DNA from: Paenibacillus qinlingensis
Lineage (GTDB): Bacteria; Bacillota; Bacilli; Paenibacillales; NBRC-103111
Reading direction: 5' to 3'
Length of the DNA stretch: 64,000 bases
Assembly (NCBI RefSeq): GCF_013204845.1
Contig: NZ_JABMKY010000008.1
Coordinates: 62,001-126,000 of the forward strand
Shown here: one piece after another, positions 25,265-34,975 of the stretch
Position numbering within the stretch: the first letter of the stretch is position 1
Layout of the letters: each line of letters opens with the position of its first letter
Notes under the pieces: generated by a model
Databases searched by the model: none
Seen by the model: the letters and a program-made list of their open reading frames with translations, nothing else
What the model was told of the DNA's origin: nothing
Position numbers and translations under genes: made by a program

Positions 25265-27580
25265 TTAGGAACGGCTCCGCAGGCGATATTCGCCCGGCGT
25301 CATTCCTTCCGATTTTTTGAATACTCGTATGAGATGCGTGGCATTGCCATAACCGATCTCGGCGGCAATGTCGGCGATGTTCAGCTCCGTTTTGAGCAGC
25401 AGTGATTTCGCTTTGTCAATTCGGAATCGAGTAACATATGTAATGAATGTTTCTCCCCAGTGTTGCTTAATCAGCTCACTCAAATATGAAGGGGAGAGGC
25501 CAAGTTGATCGGCAGCAAGCTGAAGCGACAAGTCCTGTGCGTACCGTTCCTCAATTAGTTTCTTCGTCCGTTCCATAATGGTTTCCATACGCAGACGCTT
25601 CAACCCATTCAAGAAGTCGATCCCCGGCCTAAGGACGGTTTCGCTGAACCAGTCGCACATGGCAAGGGAGCCATTTAACTGGGCAAATTCCGCGTAAAGG
25701 CTCCGACCGGGAAACGTCTGGGTTAAGTCAGGGTCGTACTCCTGCAGCAGCCGGATGACAGAAACCAGTAGTTGCATCGCATACGTTTTGATCAACGCAA
25801 ATGGAAGTCGGCTGCCGCTAAGTCCGTCGAAGAAGGTATTCAGCTCCTGTACAGCCTGACCGCGGTCACCTTCGCGAATTGCTGCGAGCAGTGCACTTTC
25901 GCATTCAGCCGGATACGGCACGGAAACCGCCGTCTCCAGCTCTCTCCCCCCTCGAACTACCTCATTGCCCACCTTCGGCCAATTTTCCTGCAGCGCATAT
26001 AGTGCGTCTTGATACGAGCTGGACAGCTCGCGGAAATCGGTAATCGATCTGCCGACAGCAATTGTCACCGTCTGCTTCAGGTACGACGAAACCGCATAGC
26101 GAATCGACTCCGCCGCTCGGACTGTTTCACGATCAGCTTCATGTTGCGGCATGTTTAGAATGACGGCCACGTGCTGACGGGAAATGACGGTTTCCGTCGC
26201 AAACTTGTCCCGAAGCAATTCCTGGCTGATATTCGCCACGGCGAATAGGAACAGTCGTGTATCCTCGCCGCTGCTAAAGCGTGAGGTCTCGCCAGTCTCA
26301 TCCATCTCCGCTACGAGCACGCTAAACATCGGGTCTGGAAAGAGCTCCATCTCGGCTGGTTTCTGCCGCAGCCACGGGTCCATGCCCGCTTTATTGCCAA
26401 GCAGCGCGGACATGAGGAAATGGTCGCGCAACACCGGCAGCTGGCTGCTCCATTGCGAACGTACGTCTCCCATTTCCTTGAGCAACGCTGCAATGCCGTT
26501 CTCGATCCGGGCGAAGCCCTCTGCATAGTCGGAGTCGAACGGCTCCGGCTCATCCTCCGCGTTCGCTTCTCCCTTGCCGCGCAGCGTCAGAAAGATCCTC
26601 CGCAAACCGCTTTGAAATCGCCGTACATTGAAATACGCGACAAATAAGGATAGCAGTGACAGTGCAGCCGTTGCGGCAACAATCCATATTTTAAGCAACT
26701 GTGCATTGTGTGAAGCCGCATCCGCAGGGATCAGCATGGCATATAAGAAGCCGTATGCCGACGAGCGTTCGGTCGTCACGTACATTATTCCGGCTTCCGT
26801 ATCCAGTTTAACCGGCCGGCTCTCTTCCGGCGCAACGCCGGCTGTCAGCATAGCTCCAATTGAGTCAGGATTCTCCAGCCTCAACTGGCCAGCCTGCACA
26901 ATCATCTGCCCCGCCTCTGACATGACGAGCAGGCCGCCACGGCTGTCGAACGGAAAGGAGCGGATCATCTCGGTGATGACGCTGGTTTTGATGTTGACGA
27001 TGAGCGCTGCGTCGGGCTCCTCGTAGAAGTATGGAAGCGGTAACACGTAGGTGAGCGCCTCCGCGCTTTTGCCTGCTTCGCGCCCCATAGCTCTAGGCGT
27101 AATCCACAACTTCGATTTGCGTTCTGTCGCAGCTTGCTGTAAAGTCGGCATCCATGATGTATCTGTGAAGCTTTCCAAGTCGAACAGCGTATTGGACGTC
27201 AGAACAAGCTTCTGCTTACGATGATAGAGATAAACCGAGTCGACCGCATGGATCGAAGACGTAAAGTTGACCAGGTCGCGTCTGATGTCGTTGACCGCCT
27301 GCAGCGTACCGAGCGCAGGGGCTTCCTGGATTTTGACAAATTGAAGCATCCCCGCCTGCAGCGAGAATTGTCCCGTCACTTCCTCAATTTGCCGAAGCAA
27401 TTGGTCCACTTGCTCCTTCATCTGAGCAATCGCTACATCGGACGTACGCTTCACTTCCGCCTCGATCAGGCGAAGGCTCGTGTAATAGCTGAATGTCCCG
27501 AAACCGATTACAGGTACGATCGAAAGAAGCAAAAGTAAAGCGATTTGACGTTGTTGAATCAGTTTGCGAAAAAGGTTCAT
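25265..27580 (-). CDS. Membrane-anchored AraC-family sensor-regulator
   Basis: A 771-residue one-component regulator. The N-terminus has a membrane helix (about 13-35), a long extracellular Cache-like sensor domain (about 36-285), and a second helix (about 290-312). The cytoplasmic middle region (about 330-650) follows, then an AraC domain (about 665-768) ending THLIRVFKKSEGMTPGEYRL. This layout senses outside the cell and binds DNA directly, in place of a YesM/YesN pair. It lies upstream of the importer/lyase operon and probably activates it. The ribosome site is weak (GGTGAT). Confidence 0.9.
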   Translation of the reverse strand: MNLFRKLIQQRQIALLLLLSIVPVIGFGTFSYYTSLRLIEAEVKRTSDVAIAQMKEQVDQLLRQIEEVTGQFSLQAGMLQFVKIQEAPALGTLQAVNDIRRDLVNFTSSIHAVDSVYLYHRKQKLVLTSNTLFDLESFTDTSWMPTLQQAATERKSKLWITPRAMGREAGKSAEALTYVLPLPYFYEEPDAALIVNIKTSVITEMIRSFPFDSRGGLLVMSEAGQMIVQAGQLRLENPDSIGAMLTAGVAPEESRPVKLDTEAGIMYVTTERSSAYGFLYAMLIPADAASHNAQLLKIWIVAATAALSLLSLFVAYFNVRRFQSGLRRIFLTLRGKGEANAEDEPEPFDSDYAEGFARIENGIAALLKEMGDVRSQWSSQLPVLRDHFLMSALLGNKAGMDPWLRQKPAEMELFPDPMFSVLVAEMDETGETSRFSSGEDTRLFLFAVANISQELLRDKFATETVISRQHVAVILNMPQHEADRETVRAAESIRYAVSSYLKQTVTIAVGRSITDFRELSSSYQDALYALQENWPKVGNEVVRGGRELETAVSVPYPAECESALLAAIREGDRGQAVQELNTFFDGLSGSRLPFALIKTYAMQLLVSVIRLLQEYDPDLTQTFPGRSLYAEFAQLNGSLAMCDWFSETVLRPGIDFLNGLKRLRMETIMERTKKLIEERYAQDLSLQLAADQLGLSPSYLSELIKQHWGETFITYVTRFRIDKAKSLLLKTELNIADIAAEIGYGNATHLIRVFKKSEGMTPGEYRLRSRS

Positions 27581-27701
27581 ACTCTTATCACCGCTCTTCG
27601 TTCCATCTGAATGGTCTGTGCGGCTTTATTATAGCAAAGATCGGTTTTCATCGGCATCTTCATCTTTTCGGAACCGTTCTCCCGCACCAAAAAACGGCGT
27701 A

Positions 27702-27733
27702 GCAAAGAGCCCAAGAGGTCCTGGGCTCTTTGC
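27702..27733 (-). terminator. Intrinsic terminator of GH105 gene
   Basis: GCAAAGAGCCCA (27702-27713) and TGGGCTCTTTGC (27722-27733) form a perfect 12-bp stem. On the minus strand a short run follows and then GTTTTTTGG. It lies 34 bases after the GH105 stop. Confidence 0.75.
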
Positions 27734-27766
27734 CGATTTCCATTTGCGGGCGGCTTTACGCTTCAT

Positions 27767-28819
27767 CTACACGGCGGGATGGGCCGAATTCCCGTCTTCC
27801 AACGAACCGCTGCTTTCAGCCAACATTGCCGCCAACAGCATCAACAGTAAACCTTGGCCGTAACCTTCTGCCCGATTCTGCGCAATGACATGGTACTCTC
27901 CAGCATGCTTCTGCACCCCTGTGCCGGCGGATACGCCTCGGAATACGCCTTCCCAGTCCACATGCGCAAGCGCAGCACGCGCAGCGCGGTCGGCCATCGC
28001 CGCATAAGCTTCGTCCACATTGCCGAAGCGCAGCGCCCGCTTCACGGCATACGCAATGCCGGCGGCGGCGGACGTTTCCAAATACGTATTCGGATCATCG
28101 ATCACCGTCGTCCACAAACCGGACATGTCCTGATAGTGAGACAAGCCGGCCAATTGCCGTGCCAAAATCTCCTTAATTTCCTTCCGCGCAGGCTCCGTTT
28201 CCGGAAGCAGCACAAGCAGTTCCGCCGACACAATGGCAGCCCACGCGTTGCCACGCGCCCACAGGCAGCCTATCGGTCCATTCTTGCGCTCGTCCCATCC
28301 GTGATAATACAAACCGTTCGCCTGCTGCAAATGACGCACATGCAGGAAATATTGGTGGAGTCCTTCCTCGACTGCCGCCCGATCTTCGAACAATAGCCCC
28401 GCCTTAACCAAAAACAGACCGGCCATGAACAATGTATCCACCCACATCTGCCCGCCGAAGTTCGTTTCCACAAGCGTATGCTCGAACGCACCGTTATCAA
28501 GCCGCTCCGCCCTATGCAGCAGAAAATTGGTTCTCGATTTGATCATATCCGCGTAACGCGGTTCGCCCGAAGCGACATATAGCTCGATCAGCGAAAAGCA
28601 CGGCGCTGTCGCATTAACCGTTTCGAAGACGCGTCCTTGCGTTAATTGATCGTCAATCCACGTTTTCAAATATTGCAGCAGCGCTTCGTCTTGATTCGTC
28701 TTCCATAACGAAACCAAACCGTACAGCGCCACGCCTTCGCTCCAATTCCATTCCGCCATCGGCATCCGTCTCGTCGCTTGCGAGACCTGCCCGATTATTG
28801 CAGCCAAACTCCGCGACAT
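27767..28819 (-). CDS. GH105/GH88-family unsaturated glucuronyl hydrolase (YteR/YesR type)
   Basis: 350 residues, typical length for the family. AEWNWSEGVALYGLVSLW and the repeated helix pairs of a six-barrel toroid are visible, with the family segment GDMSG-like SHYQDMSGLWTTVIDDPNTYLETSAAAGIAYAV. No signal peptide, so it is cytoplasmic. AAGGAGGAG precedes the ATG. The family releases the unsaturated uronic acid left by rhamnogalacturonan or similar lyases. Its place next to a pectate-lyase-fold protein and importer genes supports pectin or rhamnogalacturonan breakdown. Confidence 0.88.
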   Translation of the reverse strand: MSRSLAAIIGQVSQATRRMPMAEWNWSEGVALYGLVSLWKTNQDEALLQYLKTWIDDQLTQGRVFETVNATAPCFSLIELYVASGEPRYADMIKSRTNFLLHRAERLDNGAFEHTLVETNFGGQMWVDTLFMAGLFLVKAGLLFEDRAAVEEGLHQYFLHVRHLQQANGLYYHGWDERKNGPIGCLWARGNAWAAIVSAELLVLLPETEPARKEIKEILARQLAGLSHYQDMSGLWTTVIDDPNTYLETSAAAGIAYAVKRALRFGNVDEAYAAMADRAARAALAHVDWEGVFRGVSAGTGVQKHAGEYHVIAQNRAEGYGQGLLLMLLAAMLAESSGSLEDGNSAHPAV

Positions 28820-28914
28820 GTCTACTCCTCCTTCAGTCTTATGTCCGGCTCCAACCGTAAGCCAATCCCGATTTCATTTCAATGGTCATTTTTTTGGAGC
28901 GTCACAAACGCAGT

Positions 28915-28943
28915 CTTCCCCCGAAATAAAATTCCGAGGGAAG
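28915..28943 (-). terminator. Hairpin after pectate-lyase-like gene
   Basis: CTTCCCCCG and CCGAGGGAAG arms pair (one wobble) 9 bases past the stop of the 1533-residue protein. A second small stem (GCG/CGC) and a T-run follow about 15 bases later on the minus strand. Confidence 0.5.
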
Positions 28944-28951
28944 GCTCAAGA

Positions 28952-31900
28952 TCATGGAAGCGTTACGATTGAAGCAGTCAGCCTGTCGCGGGCAGCGTTA
29001 CCTGCTGCATCGACAGCTTCCACTTGAAACGCGTAAGCTGTTCCCGGCAGCAAGTCGTCAAACGTGCACATGGTAGCGTTCGATACCGTCTCATGGAGCA
29101 CACCGTTTACATAGATGCGGTACGATACCGACATACCCGACGTATCGACAGCCGACGGCCAAGTCAATTGCGCTTCCGTGGATGTCACATCAGTAACGGA
29201 CAGTCCGCCGCTACCTCCCTGCCAGTAAGGCGCCCTGACATCCGCATACGCATTAGTCGTTGTGACAGTGTTGAGAGAGCCTGCGTCCACGACCGGCGCC
29301 ATGACGTTCGTGAAGCTGTTGCCGCTCAGCACCTGGCCGTAAATCGCTTTCGTCAGCGAAATCCCTGTTTTTAAATTGACAAACTTGTTATTCTCAACAA
29401 TGGTATTTCTAACGGCCGGCACATCGAACGTACTGCCTTTCACTGCTCGGACGAAGAAGCCTGAAGCGTCGGCATTCTGATCAGCCACCAGTCGGTTATT
29501 GCGGAATTCGCTGCCGAAAGCTTCAACCGCATACGCCGTATTATCGGCTTGCACCCCTAGTCCGAAGCCTGTACCTGGCAGGGAATCGATCAGCGTATTG
29601 TTATCGAAACGTGTAAAATACGTATTGTTTAATCGGCGCTGCGCCTCCGAATTGAAGCCATATGTAACGGCTCCGCCCATATTGATCAGCACATTGTCAG
29701 CCACAACGTTGTCAAAAGAGTTGCCGTATAAGGAAATCGGGCCGCCGCCGTCCATGCCGGTATTGCGGTACACCGTCCCCCTGGCGTTTGGAATAACGAA
29801 AGTAAATTTACTCGTCCGATCAGGTACAATAGCCCATGGCGCTGACACCGACATCGTATTCCCGATCACTTGTGTCACATCGCGCACTTGCCCGATGCCC
29901 CGGCCGCTCAGGATGACAACCGCCAATTGGCCGTAACGATGCGGATAGCTGTAGACGTTGCCGCTCACCGTTGCTCCGACACTGAGCGGAGCGATTGGTG
30001 CTACGGTCAGCTCCGTGCTCCCTGCCCCCAATACTTCACCATAATTGAACGTGCCGCTTGGCGATTCATTTAATACGATCTCGCCATCGGTGTTATCTCG
30101 TTCCCCCGTGCTGATCCCTTCTATGATGTTACCCCCCACATAGTAATCCGATTTGACGTTGAAGCCATGGATGTCTATGCCGTCCGCCGGATGCCCGATC
30201 AAGTGGTTGTTCTCATCGATCACATAGCGGGCCAGCATGTGCGTTGCTCCGCTTGCATATTCAAACGTATTGTCGCGCACTTGGGCATAGGCGTTGACAT
30301 AGCCTGTCACAATACTCGCTGCCCGGCCTTTGAAATCATTGCGGACAAAAGCCACATGCTCGTCGGCAATGATGCCGACAGCACTCGCTTTACCCGTCAT
30401 CGCCTCCAAGGGCGTATCAATGGCAACCTCCGCAACGAACAGTTCACTCGCGGTGCGAAGCGAATTGTCTGTCACTGCAGTCCCCCACGCATGCCCAAGC
30501 CAAATGAAGAAATCCGGATATACCGATGGAGTGAATACACCCAGTGTCATACGTGCCACCCCTGCCCGACCAACGGTTTGGCCATCGCCAGAAGAAACGA
30601 TCAGCGTACCCGTACTGGTGCCGGCGTAGGCGAGAACCGTATTCGCCTGGCTTTCACCCAGCAGCACGACGCCAGCAGGAAGCCGTATCGTTGATACCCG
30701 GTAAGTTCCGTTCGGGAACCATACGACGCCACCGCCATCCTCATTCGCCTGATCGACAGCGCTTTGTACCGAAGCAGTGTCATCGGTTGTGCCGTCGGCC
30801 GTAGCGCCGAAATCCGTCACATCGTACACGTCGCTCCAACGAAAATTCTTCGCCCAGCCCACACCAAGATCGAGCGGATCGTCGCCCGCTTCCGTCACGG
30901 TCAGGAGCTGGCCGTTATCCAGCCGCACCCAATTGCCGTCTGTGTGATTGCGCACCTCGACCCAATACGCTTGCGGCGGGGCCTCGTCAATAACAAACGT
31001 GACCGCGAATGGGTTCAGCTGATCGATCGGCATTTCGTACACGCTGCCGGCAACACTCTTCAGCCTGACCGCCGTATCGGCTGCCACACCGCCGAATTCC
31101 CGCGCGTCAAAATTGCGACCGACCAGCTTGATCCGCTGTCCGTCAAACGCTTCCCTCTCCGAAATAAACAGCGGTCGCGGATCGTTCAGCGGCTTCGCTT
31201 CGCTCCAGCCGTACTCATTGCGAACCCATACAGCATAGGCTACCGGGCTCATATCTGCCGGCAAGCGCGATACGACGAAAGCACCCTGATCGTCCGTCTG
31301 CACGACATCCAGCATGCGAGCACCGGCGGACGGCGCACTGGCGCCAAGCTCCGCATAATCGTCGATGGCAACTTCAACGGCGGATGCGGTTATGCCGTAG
31401 CCAGAGATGGTAAACAGCGTGCCGGGAGCAACCGCATCAGACAACCGCAGCACGACGGGCGGCTGTTCCCAAGCTTCTACTTGAACGATCAGCGGAATCG
31501 CGTCCGTGCTCCCCGTCAACAACTGAGCATCGTCGACGGCAAAAACAGCCTTGATCGTATAAGAACCCGCATACAACGGCGTATAATTGACTGTGATTTC
31601 ACCATTGGCATCCGTTACACGGGAACCAACGTCGCTGTCGATATACGTGCCGACATGTTCGCCTTCCATTTCAAAGGCAACCGTCTGGCCAACAAGCGGA
31701 GCACCTGCACTGTCCTTCAATACGGCGCGAAGCTGCACGGTTTCGTTCGGATGATCGACGACGAGCGATGCGTCTTCAAAAATCAGGCTTGTCGTCTCGT
31801 AAGCGGGAATCTCAACCGATGCTCGCGCTGCAATGTCCGAATAGCGGAATTGGCGAATGCTGCGAATGCCATATTGATAAAGGGCGCCCGGCTCCAGATT

Positions 31901-33553
31901 GGAGTCGGTATAGGCATCCGTGCCTGAACTAATCGTAGCAATGCGGGCAAAATCGGCATCGCCCTGCTTTTTGCGCAGGAGAATCGCCTCGTCGCTTCCG
32001 GCAGCCGTCCACGACAAAGCCACCTGACGCGTGCCTGTATTTACGGCTTGCAGATCCGACACGGTCGGCGCAATCGGCGTATCGAAGAAGATTCCTTCCA
32101 CATTCGCTTGCGTACCGGCAAGTTTCGTAAACCGCAGCTTGAAGCTGCCTCTCACCAGATAAGAGACGTACTTGCCGCCATTGATCGTATCCACCGTCTG
32201 CACATCCAGCACATTGCCGCTGGCGTCCAGCAGTTCAAACTTCTCGACATTCACTTCGGTCGACCCGAAGTCCGTCGTGTAGAAGCTCACCTGATGGGGG
32301 GTGTTGTCCGTCAGCGTAAACGAATGCGTCAGCGTACTGTACGTGTAGACCGTAATCATTTTGCGAATGCTGCCATCTGGCATCCGGAGTGCACGCACGT
32401 CAGTGGATGGATTCTGCACGACATTGTAACCGTTGCTGCCTCCGAGCGTATAGGCACTCACATACGAAGGAAGGCTGGCGATATGCGCCGGCGTCGTCGC
32501 GTCCTTGCCGGATGCGGACGTTGCTGTAAAAAACGGCAGGATGTAGCCGTCACTGCCATAGGTACCGATCCAGTTCCCCTTGGTTACCGTATCCTGCCCC
32601 AAATAATAAGTCGGAACGGCTATAGTCATGGCCGTTGAGGTTGGTCCATCCTCGCTCCAGTTACCCGCTGCGTCACCGGCTTGTACGCGGAACGTGTACC
32701 CTGTCTCCGGCGCAAGGCCAGTCACATCGTAGGCATAGACACTACTACCTACAGTTGCAAGCTGCGTACCGTCGCGGTAGATACGGTACTGGGTCACGCG
32801 CTCATTGTCCATTGCGGCATTCCAGGCCAGATGAACCCCGTTCGCCATCTCCTGCGATGCGGTTAATGCGCTGCCGGTCGGCCATACTGGCGCTGCCGTA
32901 TCCGGTATCGCCGGCGCATCGAAGAAAAAGCCTTGGGCCGGCGCTTGCGAACCCGCTTGCAATGTCACGACCAGCTTGAAGCTGCCCTGCACGAGATACG
33001 TCACATATTTGCCGCCGTTAATTGTCGCAACGGTCTGTGAATCGAGCACAGATCCAGCGGCGTCGCGCAATTCGAACCCCATCTGAACGGACTCCGTCGT
33101 GCCAAAATCGGTCGTATATACAGAGAATTGATGCGTTTCGCTATCAGACAGCGTAAATGAAACAGACATCGTGTTGTACGTGTACACGGTAAACCGTTTG
33201 CGCGTACTGCCGTCCGGGGATTGCAAACCACGCGGATCGGCCTGATTGCCGGAAACCCAATAGTTGGATCCCGCTTTTGTGTAAGCGCTCACATATGGTG
33301 GCAGTTGCACAACGTCGGTGGCGAGCGGATTATCTCTGCCGCTCGTAACCGTCGTGGCGTAATAAGGGAGTAAGTAGCCTTCACTGCCGTACGTCCCCAC
33401 CCAATTGCCTTTCGTCGTTGTATCCGTGCCCACAAAGGAAGCGGCGGATGCGCGAGCCGCCTGCGGCCCAAACGTCATACCGCCAAAGACAAGCGATAAG
33501 ATCAGTAAATAAACAAACCAACTCCACTTCTTCATTCTCGGGTTCAAAGTCAT
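28952..33553 (-). CDS. Secreted pectate-lyase-3/GH55-fold protein with duplicated modules and FN3 domains
   Basis: 1533 residues from the ATG at 33553, which follows GGAGGAG by 10 bases; the open frame extends upstream to 33772 without a ribosome site. A signal peptide (about 1-40) ends near QAARASA. Two homologous modules of about 185 residues (about 43-228 and 318-500) share GNWxGTYGSxGY and INGGKYV. Each is followed by a fibronectin III domain. A bacterial Ig-like domain (about 590-690) and an IPT-like region follow. A right-handed beta-helix at about 905-1440 opens with VTDFGATADGTTDDTASVQSA, the pectate-lyase-3 signature. A last FN3 domain ends the protein. It is a secreted plant-polysaccharide enzyme; the linkage cut is not known. 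Confidence 0.82.
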   Translation of the reverse strand: MTLNPRMKKWSWFVYLLILSLVFGGMTFGPQAARASAASFVGTDTTTKGNWVGTYGSEGYLLPYYATTVTSGRDNPLATDVVQLPPYVSAYTKAGSNYWVSGNQADPRGLQSPDGSTRKRFTVYTYNTMSVSFTLSDSETHQFSVYTTDFGTTESVQMGFELRDAAGSVLDSQTVATINGGKYVTYLVQGSFKLVVTLQAGSQAPAQGFFFDAPAIPDTAAPVWPTGSALTASQEMANGVHLAWNAAMDNERVTQYRIYRDGTQLATVGSSVYAYDVTGLAPETGYTFRVQAGDAAGNWSEDGPTSTAMTIAVPTYYLGQDTVTKGNWIGTYGSDGYILPFFTATSASGKDATTPAHIASLPSYVSAYTLGGSNGYNVVQNPSTDVRALRMPDGSIRKMITVYTYSTLTHSFTLTDNTPHQVSFYTTDFGSTEVNVEKFELLDASGNVLDVQTVDTINGGKYVSYLVRGSFKLRFTKLAGTQANVEGIFFDTPIAPTVSDLQAVNTGTRQVALSWTAAGSDEAILLRKKQGDADFARIATISSGTDAYTDSNLEPGALYQYGIRSIRQFRYSDIAARASVEIPAYETTSLIFEDASLVVDHPNETVQLRAVLKDSAGAPLVGQTVAFEMEGEHVGTYIDSDVGSRVTDANGEITVNYTPLYAGSYTIKAVFAVDDAQLLTGSTDAIPLIVQVEAWEQPPVVLRLSDAVAPGTLFTISGYGITASAVEVAIDDYAELGASAPSAGARMLDVVQTDDQGAFVVSRLPADMSPVAYAVWVRNEYGWSEAKPLNDPRPLFISEREAFDGQRIKLVGRNFDAREFGGVAADTAVRLKSVAGSVYEMPIDQLNPFAVTFVIDEAPPQAYWVEVRNHTDGNWVRLDNGQLLTVTEAGDDPLDLGVGWAKNFRWSDVYDVTDFGATADGTTDDTASVQSAVDQANEDGGGVVWFPNGTYRVSTIRLPAGVVLLGESQANTVLAYAGTSTGTLIVSSGDGQTVGRAGVARMTLGVFTPSVYPDFFIWLGHAWGTAVTDNSLRTASELFVAEVAIDTPLEAMTGKASAVGIIADEHVAFVRNDFKGRAASIVTGYVNAYAQVRDNTFEYASGATHMLARYVIDENNHLIGHPADGIDIHGFNVKSDYYVGGNIIEGISTGERDNTDGEIVLNESPSGTFNYGEVLGAGSTELTVAPIAPLSVGATVSGNVYSYPHRYGQLAVVILSGRGIGQVRDVTQVIGNTMSVSAPWAIVPDRTSKFTFVIPNARGTVYRNTGMDGGGPISLYGNSFDNVVADNVLINMGGAVTYGFNSEAQRRLNNTYFTRFDNNTLIDSLPGTGFGLGVQADNTAYAVEAFGSEFRNNRLVADQNADASGFFVRAVKGSTFDVPAVRNTIVENNKFVNLKTGISLTKAIYGQVLSGNSFTNVMAPVVDAGSLNTVTTTNAYADVRAPYWQGGSGGLSVTDVTSTEAQLTWPSAVDTSGMSVSYRIYVNGVLHETVSNATMCTFDDLLPGTAYAFQVEAVDAAGNAARDRLTASIVTLP

Positions 33554-33852
33554 TTCCAACGATCTCCTCCTTTTTAAACTGTACAAATGAGTTCGCCTGA
33601 TTCCTGGCGCAAGTCCACTTAGCGCCCCTCCAATTGTTGCATGTATCCAGCCGAATGCAGGCAAGCCTATTCTACGGGAGATGCCTATCGCAAATATATC
33701 ATCAAAAATTCGGCTACCTTTGAACGCCGCTTCAACATAACGTAAATCGTAGCTTGTTGTTCGAATCGACATGATCTCTGCGCTGTGATTTTATGCTATC
33801 TGCATGTTTTGCTCGTATCTACTCTTCTTGTTGAGGGCTATATATAAACACA
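33554..33852. other. Non-coding leader of the pectate-lyase-like gene
   Basis: About 300 bases upstream of the 1533-residue gene. The minus-strand frame stays open to 33772 but has no supported start. No convincing sigma-A promoter or clear operator was found; the promoter of the gene should lie here because a terminator closes the upstream operon. Confidence 0.4.
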
Positions 33853-33872
33853 AAGAGAGGCTTTCGCCTCTC
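33853..33872 (-). terminator. Terminator of second importer operon
   Basis: GAGAGGC-tttc-GCCTCTC is a perfect 7-bp stem with a tetraloop (GAAA on the minus strand), followed on that strand by TTTGTGTTTATAT. It lies just after the Gfo/Idh remnant. Confidence 0.75.
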
Positions 33873-33886
33873 CTTAACGTTTCGTC

Positions 33887-34096
33887 TTATACAATAATGC
33901 ATGAATGGCAAGGCCTTAGCCCCTTTTCTTGTGATAATTCATAAAGTTCTTTAGCTTCCTCACTTGAAAGAGTTAAAGGTTTTTCCGAAAGTAGATGCTT
34001 CCCATGCAGTAACGTTTGTTTATTTATTTCAAAATGAAGGTGATTAGGTGCAAACTCAAGGTTTGCTGACTTCTCTTCTATAAACGAAATACATAT
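33887..34096 (-). pseudogene. Gfo/Idh/MocA oxidoreductase fragment
   Basis: A 69-codon open stretch with no start codon. An in-frame TAA lies just upstream at 34097-34099 and a stop at 33887. Its translation contains FAPNHLHFEINKQTLLHGKH and LSEKPLTLSSEEAKELYELS, which is the central segment of Gfo/Idh/MocA dehydrogenases, including the EKP motif that carries the catalytic-region Lys. The N-terminal Rossmann part and the C-terminal domain are missing. It lies between the second permease gene and the operon terminator, so an intact sugar dehydrogenase gene probably once ended this operon. Confidence 0.8.
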
Positions 34097-34107
34097 TTAA
34101 TAGGTAT

Positions 34108-34956
34108 TCATCCCTTCACTGCCGAACTGGAAAATCCTTGAATGATGTACTTCTGCCCTAAGAAAAAAACAATCAAGAGCGGTACTACCCCTGCAGTCGC
34201 TGCCGCCATCATCAAGTTGTAATCGACGCCAGCCTCCAACATGAAATTCTGCATGCCGATGGGCACTGTATACAGCTTTTTGTCGATTAAGAAGATTAGC
34301 GCATTCTCATAATCGTTCCAATTCCAAGTAAAATCTATAATCGCGAACGTAGCCAGCACCGGCTTTGAAAGTGGCAAGAACATCCGGGTAAAGATCAAGA
34401 TGTGCCCCGCTCCGTCGATAAAAGCCGCTTCGGAGATTTCCTGCGGGATCGTGAGAAAAAACTGGCGAATCATGAATACCCCAAATACGGAAAACAAGCC
34501 TGGCAGAATCAAAGCCCAGTGAGTGTTATAGATATGCATCCAATCAAACATGATAAATTTAGGGACAAACAGTACCTGCTGTGGAATCATCATAAGACAT
34601 AAATAGAGGAAAAAGATTTGGTTTCGACCCCTAAACTCAATTTTGCTGAATCCGTAAGCCGCCAGAGCTGCCAAAAGAGGTGCAAGTATCATAAGCGTAA
34701 CGGAAATTTTGAGTGAATTTAGATAAAACATGAGAAATCCATCGCCTGTCGTCCACACCTTTATGTGGTTCGTCATGACAGGATTCAGCGGAATCCATTG
34801 AATCGGGTAGGTGAAGACATCCTTCGGCTTCTTGAACGAGGTGCTGATCATCCACAACATCGGTGATAGTAACAACAGGCTTAGAAAGGCCATTATGATG
34901 GTGTTTAGTCCCTTAGCAACTCGATTTCGGAGTGTCCGGCTAACACTTGCATTCAT
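34108..34956 (-). CDS. Carbohydrate ABC permease (MalG-like)
   Basis: 282 residues with six membrane segments and the EAA loop EISEAAFIDGAGHILIFTRMFLPLS. Two ATGs are close together (34962 and 34956); the second has better distance to AGAGGGAG. The C-terminus is QKYIIQGFSSSAVKG. It is the partner of the permease encoded 19 bases upstream and uses a shared ATPase encoded elsewhere. Confidence 0.92.
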   Translation of the reverse strand: MNASVSRTLRNRVAKGLNTIIMAFLSLLLLSPMLWMISTSFKKPKDVFTYPIQWIPLNPVMTNHIKVWTTGDGFLMFYLNSLKISVTLMILAPLLAALAAYGFSKIEFRGRNQIFFLYLCLMMIPQQVLFVPKFIMFDWMHIYNTHWALILPGLFSVFGVFMIRQFFLTIPQEISEAAFIDGAGHILIFTRMFLPLSKPVLATFAIIDFTWNWNDYENALIFLIDKKLYTVPIGMQNFMLEAGVDYNLMMAAATAGVVPLLIVFFLGQKYIIQGFSSSAVKG

Positions 34957-34975
34957 GAGCATGCTCCCTCTTTAA

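Noticed and set aside
30764..31927. 387-codon plus-strand open frame inside the pectate-lyase-like gene
   Set aside because: Antisense of a well-supported large gene; composition is rich in Arg and His, typical of shadow frames.
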